DNA from: an uncultured Oscillospiraceae bacterium
Lineage (GTDB): Bacteria; Bacillota; Clostridia; Oscillospirales; Oscillospiraceae
DNA: 64,000 nt
Assembly: GCA_944385405.1 (NCBI GenBank)
Contig: CALWXB010000003.1
Coordinates: forward strand, 62,001-126,000
Direction: 5' to 3'
In this document: positions 8,440-16,366 of the stretch, in pieces
Layout of the letters: each line of letters opens with the position of its first letter
Numbering within the stretch: position 1 is the first letter of the stretch
Notes under the pieces: generated by a model
What the model was told of the DNA's origin: nothing
The model's input: only the letters and a program-made list of their open reading frames with translations
The model's database searches: none
Made by a program: the position numbers and the translations under genes

Positions 8440-9369
8440 TCACATACCCACCAGTGCCAATACGGCAGGCAGCGCAACGATCATGATAATTCCCAGCAGC
8501 ATGATGGACATGGGAACCAACAGCTTGCTGGAGGCTTTTTCGCCCAGCCTGCGGGCGGTGGCCTTCCGGGCCTCCCAGCACTCATCCGCCTGGGCGCGCA
8601 GCGTGGGGACCACTTCGCTTCCGCCCTTGCGCAGGTTCAACACGATAACGGAAACAAATTTGATGATCTCCTTGATCTTGCAGCGTCTGGCAAACTCCTC
8701 ATACGCCACAGCTTCCGGCTTTCCCGCCTGGATCTCGGCGGCGCAGATCCGCAGCTCCCGATAAAGGGGCGAGTTGCGCTCCTCACCGGAAACCACCCGC
8801 TCCCATGCCTTGGAAATCGTGGTGCCGGCATTCACCAGCAGGATCAACTTATTGGCAAACTCGGGAAATTCCAGCTGCAGGCTCTCCCGCCGCTGCTCAA
8901 TTTTTCCTTCCAGCTCCCGGTCAGCCAAAAAGGGCATGCCGAACAGCGCGGCAACCCCTCCCGCACAGAAGATCAGCGCTGTCTCCGGATCACCGTTGGA
9001 ACAGGAAATCATCGCAAGCAGCGCCAAAAGCATCCCCACCAGCAATGACAGCACCCACTTGTTTGCGTTGTGGATGCGAAGGTAAAAATCCCGTTCTTTG
9101 GCTCCGTACAGTTCTGTGATCTGCGCCGTCACGCGGACTCCATACCGGCGCAGCAATTCCCGCAAAGCCCCGGGCAGCCAGCGCCCCGGAGTCAGCCGGT
9201 CTCCCAGGAAAAGGCCGATACACAGCAATCCCTTGGTCTTGAACTCCTTTTCATCCAGCGGTTCAACCTCCTCGGCGTATGGCCCCCGCCCCTGAACATA
9301 AGAGACGAGCATCGTCCCGCCGGTAAGAATCAACAGCACGGCGGCTATGGCAATGGCAGCAATGTCCAT
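8440..9369 (-). CDS. tadC: Tad pilus inner-membrane platform protein TadC
   Basis: The 309-residue protein has an N-terminal membrane helix, a further helix pair around residues 105-150, a type II secretion F domain over roughly 150-290, and a C-terminal hydrophobic hairpin (SIMLLGIIMIVALPAVLALV). This is the TadC arrangement. The F domain includes the helical bundle with NKLILLVNAGTTISKAW and RKGGSEVVPTLR. GAGGTG lies upstream of the ATG at 9369. It ends 31 bases before flp and begins one base after the stop of tadB. TadB and TadC together form the platform on which CpaF acts to polymerise pilin. Confidence 0.87.
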   Translation of the reverse strand: MDIAAIAIAAVLLILTGGTMLVSYVQGRGPYAEEVEPLDEKEFKTKGLLCIGLFLGDRLTPGRWLPGALRELLRRYGVRVTAQITELYGAKERDFYLRIHNANKWVLSLLVGMLLALLAMISCSNGDPETALIFCAGGVAALFGMPFLADRELEGKIEQRRESLQLEFPEFANKLILLVNAGTTISKAWERVVSGEERNSPLYRELRICAAEIQAGKPEAVAYEEFARRCKIKEIIKFVSVIVLNLRKGGSEVVPTLRAQADECWEARKATARRLGEKASSKLLVPMSIMLLGIIMIVALPAVLALVGM

Positions 9370-9370
9370 G

Positions 9371-10225
9371 TCACACCTCGATATCCATAATTTTTTCCCC
9401 CAGGAAGAACGCCGCCACAAACATCACAATGGAAACCGTCATTACCACGGCGCCCAGCCATGTGTGGAAAACCGGCTCCATATAATCCGGGGATGTGGCG
9501 CTGAGTACTGCGACCATGCCGATGGGCGTGCAGGTAAGGATCCGGCTCTCGAATTTCTTGGCGGTAATCACCGTCTCGATCTCGTTCTTCGTCTCGATTT
9601 TGTCCGATATCATCTGGGAAGAGGACCGGATCACCTCAATGAGATTTCCGCCGGAACGCTTGCACACCCGGATCACATCCGCGAAATTTTCAACGTCCTC
9701 GATGTGCGCCCGCGCTGCAAACTGACTGATGGCGTCTTCCACGGTGGTATTCATCTCAATGCAGCGGATCATATAGGCAGTCTCCTGCATGATCGGGGTC
9801 TCCGGGTCCGGATAGAGGATCTCCATATCCCGCATGGCATCCCGGAACGCTGACTCCAGGGATCGTCCGGCGGACATGGATGAGGAAAGGCCGTAGAGCA
9901 GATCCTTGAACTGTATACCCAGCGCCCGCTTGCGGTTTCGGATAATCTGCTGTGTCCGGATTTTGGGATAGAACAACGATACCAGAGACAGAATTCCGGC
10001 CAACAACGGCTTCTGATAAAAAATCATCCCCACGACAAACACAACGACCGCAGCCGCCAAGATATAAAGCAGCCGCTCTCTTGTGCTCATGATGTAGCAG
10101 TCATAATCCGTGAGGTTCTGCGCGTATGCTTCCGCTTCCTCGTCGTATTCTTCTTCGCCGACATCCTCTGCCTCATACTCGTCGTACTCTTCATACACAT
10201 CTGGCTTTTTTCGAAACAATCCCAT
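9371..10225 (-). CDS. tadB: Tad pilus inner-membrane platform protein TadB
   Basis: The 284-residue protein carries an acidic, Glu/Asp/Tyr-rich N-terminal tail (about 8-37), two membrane helices (about 50-85), a T2SS F domain (about 95-230) with GLSSSMSAGRSLESAF, and a C-terminal hydrophobic pair. The acidic tail is not a standard part of TadB and could be a contact surface for the ATPase. The ATG at 10225 has TAGGAGG seven bases upstream. The gene starts 10 bases after cpaF. Its role is inner-membrane platform of the Tad pilus. Confidence 0.87.
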   Translation of the reverse strand: MGLFRKKPDVYEEYDEYEAEDVGEEEYDEEAEAYAQNLTDYDCYIMSTRERLLYILAAAVVVFVVGMIFYQKPLLAGILSLVSLFYPKIRTQQIIRNRKRALGIQFKDLLYGLSSSMSAGRSLESAFRDAMRDMEILYPDPETPIMQETAYMIRCIEMNTTVEDAISQFAARAHIEDVENFADVIRVCKRSGGNLIEVIRSSSQMISDKIETKNEIETVITAKKFESRILTCTPIGMVAVLSATSPDYMEPVFHTWLGAVVMTVSIVMFVAAFFLGEKIMDIEV

Positions 10226-10235
10226 GGCCGGCCTC

Positions 10236-11468
10236 CTAAACCTCTCCGGGTTCGCCTGCAATCCGGAATTTCTGCGTGTTCCTCATTGGATTCTCCGTAC
10301 GGACCAAGCGGCCGATGATCTTGCCATCATCGCTCTCCCCTTCCTCCATAAACCGATACAGCGGATTGAGCTGGATCTCCCCGTTTTCATATCCCAGAAC
10401 CTCGGTGATCTCCACGGTTCTGCGGGAATGGTCCCGCAGCCGCGAGAGCTGAATGATGATGTCCACTGCCGAGGCAATCTGCTGCCGGATCGCTTCCAGC
10501 GGAATATCCGCTCCCGTCAGCACCATGGTTTCCAGGCGGCTGAGCATATCCTTCGTGGAGTTCGCGTGACCGGTAGACAATGAGCCGTCGTGGCCGGTGT
10601 TCATTGCCTGCAGCATATCCAGTGCTTCCGCACCGCGGACCTCTCCCACTACAATCCGCTCCGGACGCATCCGAAGGGAGGACCGTATGAGATCCCGGAT
10701 GGTGATGGCACCCTTTCCTTCCATATTGGCATTGCGCGTCTCCATTCGTACCAGATTGTCTACTCCGCGGATCTGCAGTTCTGCAGAATCCTCAATGGTA
10801 ATGATCCGCTCATCATGGGGAATGAAGTTGGACAGTGCATTCAAAAAAGTGGTCTTGCCGGAACCCGTTCCTCCGCTGATAAAAATGTTGTATTTGGCCC
10901 GCACCATACGCCGCAGAAGATCCGCAACCTCCTCGGTAACAGAGCCCACCTGAATCAATTGCTCCATAGTAAACGGATTTTCCGGGAACTTCCGGATCGT
11001 GACGGTAGGACCGTTGAGTGCAATGGGCGGCAGCACCACATTTACACGGGAGCCGTCCTGCAGCCGCGCATCCACGATGGGGCTGGACTCATTGACAATC
11101 CGGTTGACTTTTGAAACGATGTTCTGGATAACATTTTCCAGCCTCTCCTGACTTCCGAAGCTGATATTCTTGCGGAACAGCCGCCCATTCTGCTCAATAA
11201 ACACGTCATCCGGACCGTTGATCATGATTTCCGTAACCGTCGGATCGTCCACCAGAGGCTGCAGCACATCCAGACCTCGCATGGCGTTGAATACGCCGCT
11301 TTTGATCTCAGCCTTCTCCTGAACGCTCAGATACTGCTGCCGCGCACACTCTGCCAGTACAGCATCGATCATCTCCCGAATTTCCTGATCCGTTACGTCG
11401 TGCGTCAAATCCAGCCGGTTGGATACCATGCGCTGGATCTGTGCGATATAGTCTGCGGTAGCTTCCAT
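10236..11468 (-). CDS. cpaF: Tad pilus assembly ATPase CpaF/TadA
   Basis: The 410-residue cytoplasmic ATPase is of the secretion ATPase superfamily. An N-terminal helical domain with QEIREMIDAVL precedes the N2 domain (PLVDDPTVTEIMINGPDDVFIEQ in pieces). The Walker A GGTGSGKTT is at about residues 199-207, the Asp box at IITIEDSAEL, the Walker B region at RIVVGEVRG, and the His box at STGHANS. It powers pilin polymerisation through TadB/TadC. GAGGAGGG precedes the ATG at 11468; the longer in-frame start would overlap tadZ heavily. Length is typical for bacterial CpaF. Very high confidence in family, high in role. Confidence 0.95.
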   Translation of the reverse strand: MEATADYIAQIQRMVSNRLDLTHDVTDQEIREMIDAVLAECARQQYLSVQEKAEIKSGVFNAMRGLDVLQPLVDDPTVTEIMINGPDDVFIEQNGRLFRKNISFGSQERLENVIQNIVSKVNRIVNESSPIVDARLQDGSRVNVVLPPIALNGPTVTIRKFPENPFTMEQLIQVGSVTEEVADLLRRMVRAKYNIFISGGTGSGKTTFLNALSNFIPHDERIITIEDSAELQIRGVDNLVRMETRNANMEGKGAITIRDLIRSSLRMRPERIVVGEVRGAEALDMLQAMNTGHDGSLSTGHANSTKDMLSRLETMVLTGADIPLEAIRQQIASAVDIIIQLSRLRDHSRRTVEITEVLGYENGEIQLNPLYRFMEEGESDDGKIIGRLVRTENPMRNTQKFRIAGEPGEV

Positions 11469-11479
11469 GTCTGCCCTCC

Positions 11480-12574
11480 TCAGCGCAGCAACTGAGCAGC
11501 CACGCTCTGAATACCAGGTTCTCCGGCACTCCCATTGGCCAGAACCAATCCCGGATTCGCCATCGTTTGGGAAACCGGCAACAGTACAGCCGGTGTGCAT
11601 TTCTGATAAACGCCTTTCTGCTCCAGATAGGGTATCGCATCCTTCCCCATCCGGTTCCCCACATACACCATGCGGTCCGACAACTGACGCAGCTGCTCCC
11701 GCAACGTCATCTCCTGCAAAAAACGCAAAAATTTATTCAGGCTGACAGGATCCGGCAAAAACGGAACCACAATGCGATCGCATAGCGCAAGCAGCGCCAG
11801 CTTGCTCTCGTTCATCTCGCTGTCAAAATCCAGCAGCACATAATCGAACTGTCCAAGCTGTACAATTTCCCGGATCAGGGCTGTCTGTTCTGTCAGAGAA
11901 ACCTCACTCAATTCCAGTGAGCTTTCCCTGGGGTTGATATATGAAAATCCCGAATGGACCGGCGTACACATTTTTGAGAGTACCGCAACACCTACGCCGT
12001 GTTCACCTGCCCGGATGGACACCAGCAAGTCGGAAAGACATACTTGTGCTTCCGGCGCCAGCACTCCCTGGGTGGAGTCGATTCCCTCCCAATTCTGGTA
12101 GAAAACCTTCTTTCTGTCCCGAACCAGCTGCTGCGCCAGCAACAGTGCAATGGCTGTCTTTCCGCTGCCGCCCACCGGAGAATAAACTCCGATCAGCTGT
12201 GTTTTCCGTTCTCCCCGAGCCAATACGTCCGCTTTCCCAGATTGTTTGCTGTAAAGCAGCATGATGTCACCCACCAACGCCGCCGTCTTCTGATACTTGC
12301 GTATTACCTCATATCCCGTCACATCATCGTTTTTTTCCTCGCACAGCAGGCACTTGACCACGGCTTGCGCGGCATCTGTGGCCTCGCTGCGCATTTCCTC
12401 CGTCAAAAGGAGGATATCCATCTGCTCCTCCTGTAGGAACCGTACAAAACTCTCCTTTTTGGCAAAGGAGTATACCTCAAAAGCCTGTGTATTCTTTACC
12501 AGGTAATTGGTAAGCTGCCTGAGGGAATATGTGTCCTCATCTGCGACAGCAATCCGGATCTGTTTCATTTTCAT
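11480..12574 (-). CDS. tadZ: TadZ/CpaE-like pilus localisation protein (receiver-like + MinD-like)
   Basis: The 364-residue protein begins with a receiver-like domain (about 1-110; IRIAVADEDTYSLRQL, MDILLLTEEM). The usual phospho-acceptor strand reads LLLTEEM, so the Asp is missing and phosphorylation is unlikely. The second half is a MinD/ParA-type ATPase with a deviant Walker A (SPVGGSGKT, about 132-140) and DYVLLDFDSEMN as Walker B. TadZ/CpaE proteins position the Tad secretion machine at a cell site. GGAG precedes the ATG at 12574. It is the first pilus gene after the Crp/Fnr regulator, 23 bases downstream. Confidence 0.85.
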   Translation of the reverse strand: MKMKQIRIAVADEDTYSLRQLTNYLVKNTQAFEVYSFAKKESFVRFLQEEQMDILLLTEEMRSEATDAAQAVVKCLLCEEKNDDVTGYEVIRKYQKTAALVGDIMLLYSKQSGKADVLARGERKTQLIGVYSPVGGSGKTAIALLLAQQLVRDRKKVFYQNWEGIDSTQGVLAPEAQVCLSDLLVSIRAGEHGVGVAVLSKMCTPVHSGFSYINPRESSLELSEVSLTEQTALIREIVQLGQFDYVLLDFDSEMNESKLALLALCDRIVVPFLPDPVSLNKFLRFLQEMTLREQLRQLSDRMVYVGNRMGKDAIPYLEQKGVYQKCTPAVLLPVSQTMANPGLVLANGSAGEPGIQSVAAQLLR

Positions 12575-12597
12575 ACCACCTCTCCTTGCCACTGCAA

Positions 12598-13200
12598 TCA
12601 TGGGTCGGCCCGTTCTAAAGCAGGTCGCCCGTCCTCCCGAAGTCTGCGGCGCAAGCGGCTCAGCGTGACCGGCGTGATTCCCAAGAATGACGCCACGTCT
12701 TTGTTGCTCACGATATCGATCAACCCCGGATAAGCATCCAGAAACCATTGATACCGCTCCGCTGCACGATACCGGCACAGACTCATTTTAATTTCCCAGT
12801 GACGGCTGATTCCCCGCAGCAAAAACTGATTATAGGTCAGCAGCAGCTCTGGATATTTCTGAATCAATCCCTTTACTACAGCGACCGGAATCTGGTATAC
12901 CTCACATTCCGTCACTGCCTCGATATTGATCTGCGAAACCTCATCCAGCTGACTGCATCCCATCAACACATCTCCGGTATGAAAAGCAAAGCAATCCGTG
13001 ATTTCCCGCCCATCAGCATCAATCAAATATCCGCGCGCCACCCCTTTTATCAAAAAAGAAATCGCCTGATGACGCTCACCGGACACAATCAAAAAATCTC
13101 CTTTCCGGACAAGCTCCCGCCGGAAGTTCTCCATGACAGCTTCTGCGATTTCCGGATTGTGTATTGATAATCCTTGCTCTACAAATATTCGCAGATCCAT
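12598..13200 (-). CDS. Crp/Fnr-family transcription regulator
   Basis: The 200-residue protein has a cyclic-nucleotide-binding-like beta barrel (about 20-115; KGDFLIVSGERHQAISFLIKG in part, FHTGDVLMG), a long dimer helix, and a C-terminal helix-turn-helix (about 160-188) with NKDVASFLGITPVTLSRLR, where SRLRRRL lies in the recognition helix. No Fe-S cysteine cluster of the FNR type is visible, so the signal is probably a small molecule or redox-independent. It is the first gene of the minus-strand run leading into tadZ. A near-perfect palindrome centred about 41 bases before the likely transcription start suggests autoregulation and possibly control of the whole pilus operon. Confidence 0.88.
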   Translation of the reverse strand: MDLRIFVEQGLSIHNPEIAEAVMENFRRELVRKGDFLIVSGERHQAISFLIKGVARGYLIDADGREITDCFAFHTGDVLMGCSQLDEVSQINIEAVTECEVYQIPVAVVKGLIQKYPELLLTYNQFLLRGISRHWEIKMSLCRYRAAERYQWFLDAYPGLIDIVSNKDVASFLGITPVTLSRLRRRLREDGRPALERADP

Positions 13201-13239
13201 ATATGCGCATCCCTCGCCGCATTCTTACAATTTCTTCAT

Positions 13240-13294
13240 ATTATACAGGAGCCGTTCCTTCCAGGCATTAACAAATGTTAATACCTGGAAGGAA
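13240..13294 (-). promoter_or_regulatory. Promoter of the Crp/Fnr gene with PrfA-box-like operator
   Basis: On the minus strand a perfect -10 (TATAAT, 13240-13245) has no -35 at the right distance. Instead a palindrome spans 13255-13294: the core ATTAACA-AA-TGTTAAT (13267-13282) is flanked by TTCCTTCCAGG/CCTGGAAGGAA arms with one mismatch. The core fits TTAACAnnTGTTAA, the recognition sequence of PrfA-type Crp/Fnr proteins. Its centre lies at about -41.5 relative to the expected start, the position of a class II activator site. Confidence 0.7.
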
Positions 13295-13539
13295 ATTTAT
13301 CCAGCCCTTGCGCATAAGATTTTCCCTGCTGCTCTCATAGCCTCCCCGAATGGTGTCTTTGTTTCTTTTATTTCCTGTCCTCTTTTAAAATCATGTTAAT
13401 TTCTTGTCAAAATCATGGTTTGATCCGGTTCCCGCTGCAGTATCAATCGGCATATCTGACGTCTCCGTTTCCGTCTTCGAAAGGCTGTATTTTTGATAGG
13501 TGCGAATATATATTCATTTTGCTGTACCCCATGCAAAAA

Positions 13540-13626
13540 CGTTTCCATTCTCTCCGCAGGCACGCTTTCGGAGGCCTTGTGGTTGTTGGAACGGTAATCT
13601 CCGATATGCGGCGTTTCCATTCTCTC
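13540..13626. repeat. 15-nt direct repeat, two copies 72 nt apart
   Basis: The sequence CGTTTCCATTCTCTC occurs at 13540-13554 and again at 13612-13626. The intervening 57 bases show no similarity to each other. The copies lie in an AT-richer stretch without a convincing gene. Two copies are too few for a CRISPR array. Confidence 0.7.
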
Positions 13627-13702
13627 AAAATACTCCTTTAAAATAACGGATCGACAGCAGACCACACGATCTCCGCCTTGGAATCTCAGCGATGTCCCCG
13701 AA

Positions 13703-13747
13703 CAGAAAGCCTGCCGGGCTCCATAATGGAGCCCGGCAGGCTTTCTG
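13703..13747. terminator. Perfect 21-bp inverted repeat, likely bidirectional terminator
   Basis: Arms at 13703-13723 and 13727-13747 are exact reverse complements (outer CAGAAAGCC, inner GGGCTCCA) around a 3-base TAA loop. The AAAG/CTTT ends give a short U-tract in both directions, so it can stop transcription from either side. Its length and perfection are more than most intrinsic terminators need. Confidence 0.6.
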
Positions 13748-14237
13748 TGGCTGTTGATCCAATATAACATTTTCAGCAGGTCTTTTCCATAATAGTAATC
13801 TGGTCAAAATAATATATCCGTTTTCTTTATACAAGCTCTATTATTCGCACGGAATAGATCGTGAAAATCTGTAGTACGCAGGAGCAGTCCCCTGAACAGC
13901 CGTGCCCTGAAAATCAACCAGCATGCAGAAATCCTCCCCAGGCTCTCTCTGCCGGCCTTTCCACAGACCCAGGGAAGTTCCTTTCATAAGTCAAAACCGG
14001 AACCAGGTAGAAAACGCTGATGAACCGGTCAGAATGCCAAGGGCGATGTCCGTACATAACCACCCTGTTCCACAACAGCGCGATTTCCTGACCATAAGCC
14101 GCACAATCTGCTCCGCCACAGTGGCTTTGCGGCGTTGATGCCAGCAGGTACACGGACATCAGCGCGCCGCGGCCGGCGGTTTCTGATCGCCGCGGAAATC
14201 CGGAACCATCCGCCATTGGCGTGAAAGCACGGCAATT

Positions 14238-15476
14238 TCAGGCAGGAAGCGCAACGACAATCGACAGAGATCTCCCATCGGGACTCTTCTCCGCCCGAAT
14301 TTTTCCCTTGTGGGCCAGCACGATGCTCCTGGCAATGGACAGCCCCAAACCGTATCCCCCCGTCTGGCTGTTCCGGGACTGATCGGAACGGTAAAACCGG
14401 TCGAAAAGATGGGACAGTTTCTCCTCATCCACAGGGTATTCCGTCGTATTCGTCACCGTCAGCAGGATGTTCCGCCCCAGTTTTTCCAGCCGCAGTTCCA
14501 GCTCTCCCCCGGCGGGAGAGTACTTGAGCGCATTGTCCAGCAGAATGGAGAGGAGCTGCCGGATGGACTTTTCATCCCCGGTACACGAGAGCATGGGCTG
14601 GATCTGCACGGTAAATTCCTTCCCCTGGCTCCTGGCGGGAGCCTGGAACGGCAGCGCCATCTCCTCGGCCACGTCGGAGAGGGGAAACTCAATGAAGGAG
14701 AGCCTGGGCTGCTCCTCCTCCATGCGGGAGAGGTAAATGAGATCGTTGGTCAGTCCCGTCAGACGCTGGGCCTGCCGGCGGATATCCGTGAGCCACTGAT
14801 TTTCTCCGCACTCCATCTCCAGAAGATCCGCATCGGCACTGATGATGGTCATGGGCGTTTTCAGTTCGTGGCCCGCGTCGGTGATGAATCGCTTTTGCTT
14901 TTCATAGCTCTCGGCCACAGGATGGACGATGCGGTGGGACAAAATGAGCAGCAGTAGCAGCACCGCCGTCAGTCCCAGCAAAGACAGCATCGCGCTGGCC
15001 AGCAAAGTAGCGCGGGTATTTTCTTCTTCTGCCAGCACGAGATAGCGGTAATCATCCAGAAATCCGGCCGTGTGGCCAGACTCCGCCACCGTCTGGGCAT
15101 ACGCTCCGGCCGTCTCATCATCCACAGCGGCGATCTGGACGGTATCCGTCTGTACGATCTCATTGTCCCCATTCAGGACAACCGAAAAAAAGCGGGACTC
15201 ATAGGGGGTCTCCGGGGATAATTCCTTCGGCCCCAGAAAATCCCGTCTTTCCGCTCCCTTGTCTATGGGAATTCCCCCGTCCGGCAGACCTCCCGGTCCG
15301 CCGTGACTTTTGGGAAACGCTCCGTCGTTGCTCCCCAGCAGGGCAAGCACCGTGTCGGCATCGGCAACGACTTTCTGATAGCCCATGAGATTGACGCCGC
15401 CCAGGATCACAGCAAGAACGATGGTCAGGGAGATCATGCAGGCGGCAATGAGCTTGCGGCGCAGCTTCCGGATCAT
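14238..15476 (-). CDS. Two-component sensor histidine kinase
   Basis: The 412-residue kinase has a membrane helix near residues 10-30, an extracytoplasmic sensor of ~125 residues, a second helix (about 155-178), then HisKA with DAGHELKTP (phospho-His about residue 203) and an HATPase domain with N box LLDNALKYS, LFDRFYRSD and the G box GGYGLGLSIA. There is no HAMP domain to speak of. The sensor region is Gly/Pro-rich in part (HGGPGGLPDGG). The ATG at 15476 overlaps the TGA of the response regulator (ATGA), which fixes the start. It resembles BaeS/QseC-like clostridial kinases, but the signal cannot be inferred. Confidence 0.92.
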   Translation of the reverse strand: MIRKLRRKLIAACMISLTIVLAVILGGVNLMGYQKVVADADTVLALLGSNDGAFPKSHGGPGGLPDGGIPIDKGAERRDFLGPKELSPETPYESRFFSVVLNGDNEIVQTDTVQIAAVDDETAGAYAQTVAESGHTAGFLDDYRYLVLAEEENTRATLLASAMLSLLGLTAVLLLLLILSHRIVHPVAESYEKQKRFITDAGHELKTPMTIISADADLLEMECGENQWLTDIRRQAQRLTGLTNDLIYLSRMEEEQPRLSFIEFPLSDVAEEMALPFQAPARSQGKEFTVQIQPMLSCTGDEKSIRQLLSILLDNALKYSPAGGELELRLEKLGRNILLTVTNTTEYPVDEEKLSHLFDRFYRSDQSRNSQTGGYGLGLSIARSIVLAHKGKIRAEKSPDGRSLSIVVALPA

Positions 15477-16150
15477 GACCGTTCCTCCAGCGAGTAGCCG
15501 GCATTCCGGGTGGCTTTGATCTGAATATCGGCCTTCAGGGCGGCCAGCTTCTTGCGCAGGTAGGAGATGTAGACCCACACCACGTTCAGCTCCACATCGC
15601 TGTCATAGCCCCAGATCCGCTCCACAAACCGCTCCGTGGGAATCAGCTGCCGGGGATTGCGCAGCAGCAGCTCCATCATCTGGAATTCCTTGTTGGCCAG
15701 GCGGAAGCTGCCGTAAGGCGAAGAGAGTTCGAAGGTGGTCTGATCCAGCGTGATGTTGCCCAGGGTGAGGCGGCTGGTCACCTGGCCTCCGGTCCGGCTG
15801 CGGGTCATGGCCCGGATGCGGGCCATGAGTTCAGCGGTGGAAAAGGGCTTTGTCAGGTAGTCGTTGGCCCCCATGTCCAGACCGTTGACCTTGTCCTCCA
15901 CCTCCGACTTTGCGGTGAGCATCAGGACCGGAATGGGGCTGCCCGCCTGCCGCAGCCGGCGCAGCACCTCCAGCCCGTCCAGCTTCGGCATCATGATATC
16001 CAGCACCAGGGCATCATAGTTCCCGGCCTCCAGGTAAGCCAGCGCTTCCTCCCCGTCATACACCGGGTCCACGGAGTAATTGTTCTTTTCCAGCAGAGCC
16101 GTCACCGCCCGTGACAGCGAGCGCTCATCCTCGGCCAATAGTATGCGCAT
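15473..16150 (-). CDS. OmpR/PhoB-family response regulator
   Basis: The 225-residue protein is a full-length OmpR-type regulator. The receiver domain (about 1-115) has the acidic pair Glu7-Asp8, phospho-acceptor Asp51 in LVLDIMMPK, Thr in MLTAKSE and Lys in LTKPF. The winged-helix DNA-binding domain (about 125-222) ends with YISYLRKKLAA and TRNAGYSLE. It is translationally coupled to the kinase that follows. Upstream, a good promoter (CTGACA, 17 bases, TATGAT) is followed by repeated TTAAG-like hexamers at the start site, consistent with negative autoregulation by the protein. Confidence 0.94.
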   Translation of the reverse strand: MRILLAEDERSLSRAVTALLEKNNYSVDPVYDGEEALAYLEAGNYDALVLDIMMPKLDGLEVLRRLRQAGSPIPVLMLTAKSEVEDKVNGLDMGANDYLTKPFSTAELMARIRAMTRSRTGGQVTSRLTLGNITLDQTTFELSSPYGSFRLANKEFQMMELLLRNPRQLIPTERFVERIWGYDSDVELNVVWVYISYLRKKLAALKADIQIKATRNAGYSLEERS

Positions 16151-16198
16151 GCGATCGTTCCTTTCTCGTCATCTTCTGAAACCAGCATACTTCCGCTG

Positions 16199-16244
16199 CC
16201 TTAATCTTAATTTAAATCATAGCACACTGCATTCCGGCTGTCAG
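16199..16244 (-). promoter_or_regulatory. Response-regulator promoter with TTAAG-type direct repeats
   Basis: Minus strand: -35 CTGACA (16239-16244), 17-base spacer, -10 TATGAT (16216-16221). Just downstream, at the expected start, the strand reads TTAAATTAAGATTAAG, i.e. two to three TTAAG-like half-sites at about 6-base spacing (16199-16215). Confidence 0.6.
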
Positions 16245-16366
16245 GCCTGTGTTTTGAAAAATGCGCCGGTCCGGAAAAGCACACAAAAAGTTTTTTCCCG
16301 TTAAACTCCAGTTATGGTTCACCCCTTACACTGGCGCTGCAATCCCCAATCAAGGAGGCTCTGTTT

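Larger units (their letters stand above)
13295..14237. other. Long gap without a convincing gene
   Basis: About 940 bases lie between the Crp/Fnr promoter and the histidine kinase gene. Several short open frames exist on both strands (for example 13396-13770 and 13914-14216, minus), but none has a good ribosome site plus recognisable protein features. Apart from the direct repeat and the perfect hairpin I see no RNA gene, insertion-sequence ends or attachment site. The visible drop in GC in the first 13 kb ends near here, so this may be the scar of an insertion or deletion. Confidence 0.5.

Noticed and set aside
13540..13626. Possible CRISPR array
   Set aside because: Only two 15-base copies, no regular spacers and no cas genes nearby.
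13914..14216. Minus-strand 100-codon frame in the gap before the histidine kinase
   Set aside because: No ribosome site or recognisable protein features; neighbouring frames are equally open.
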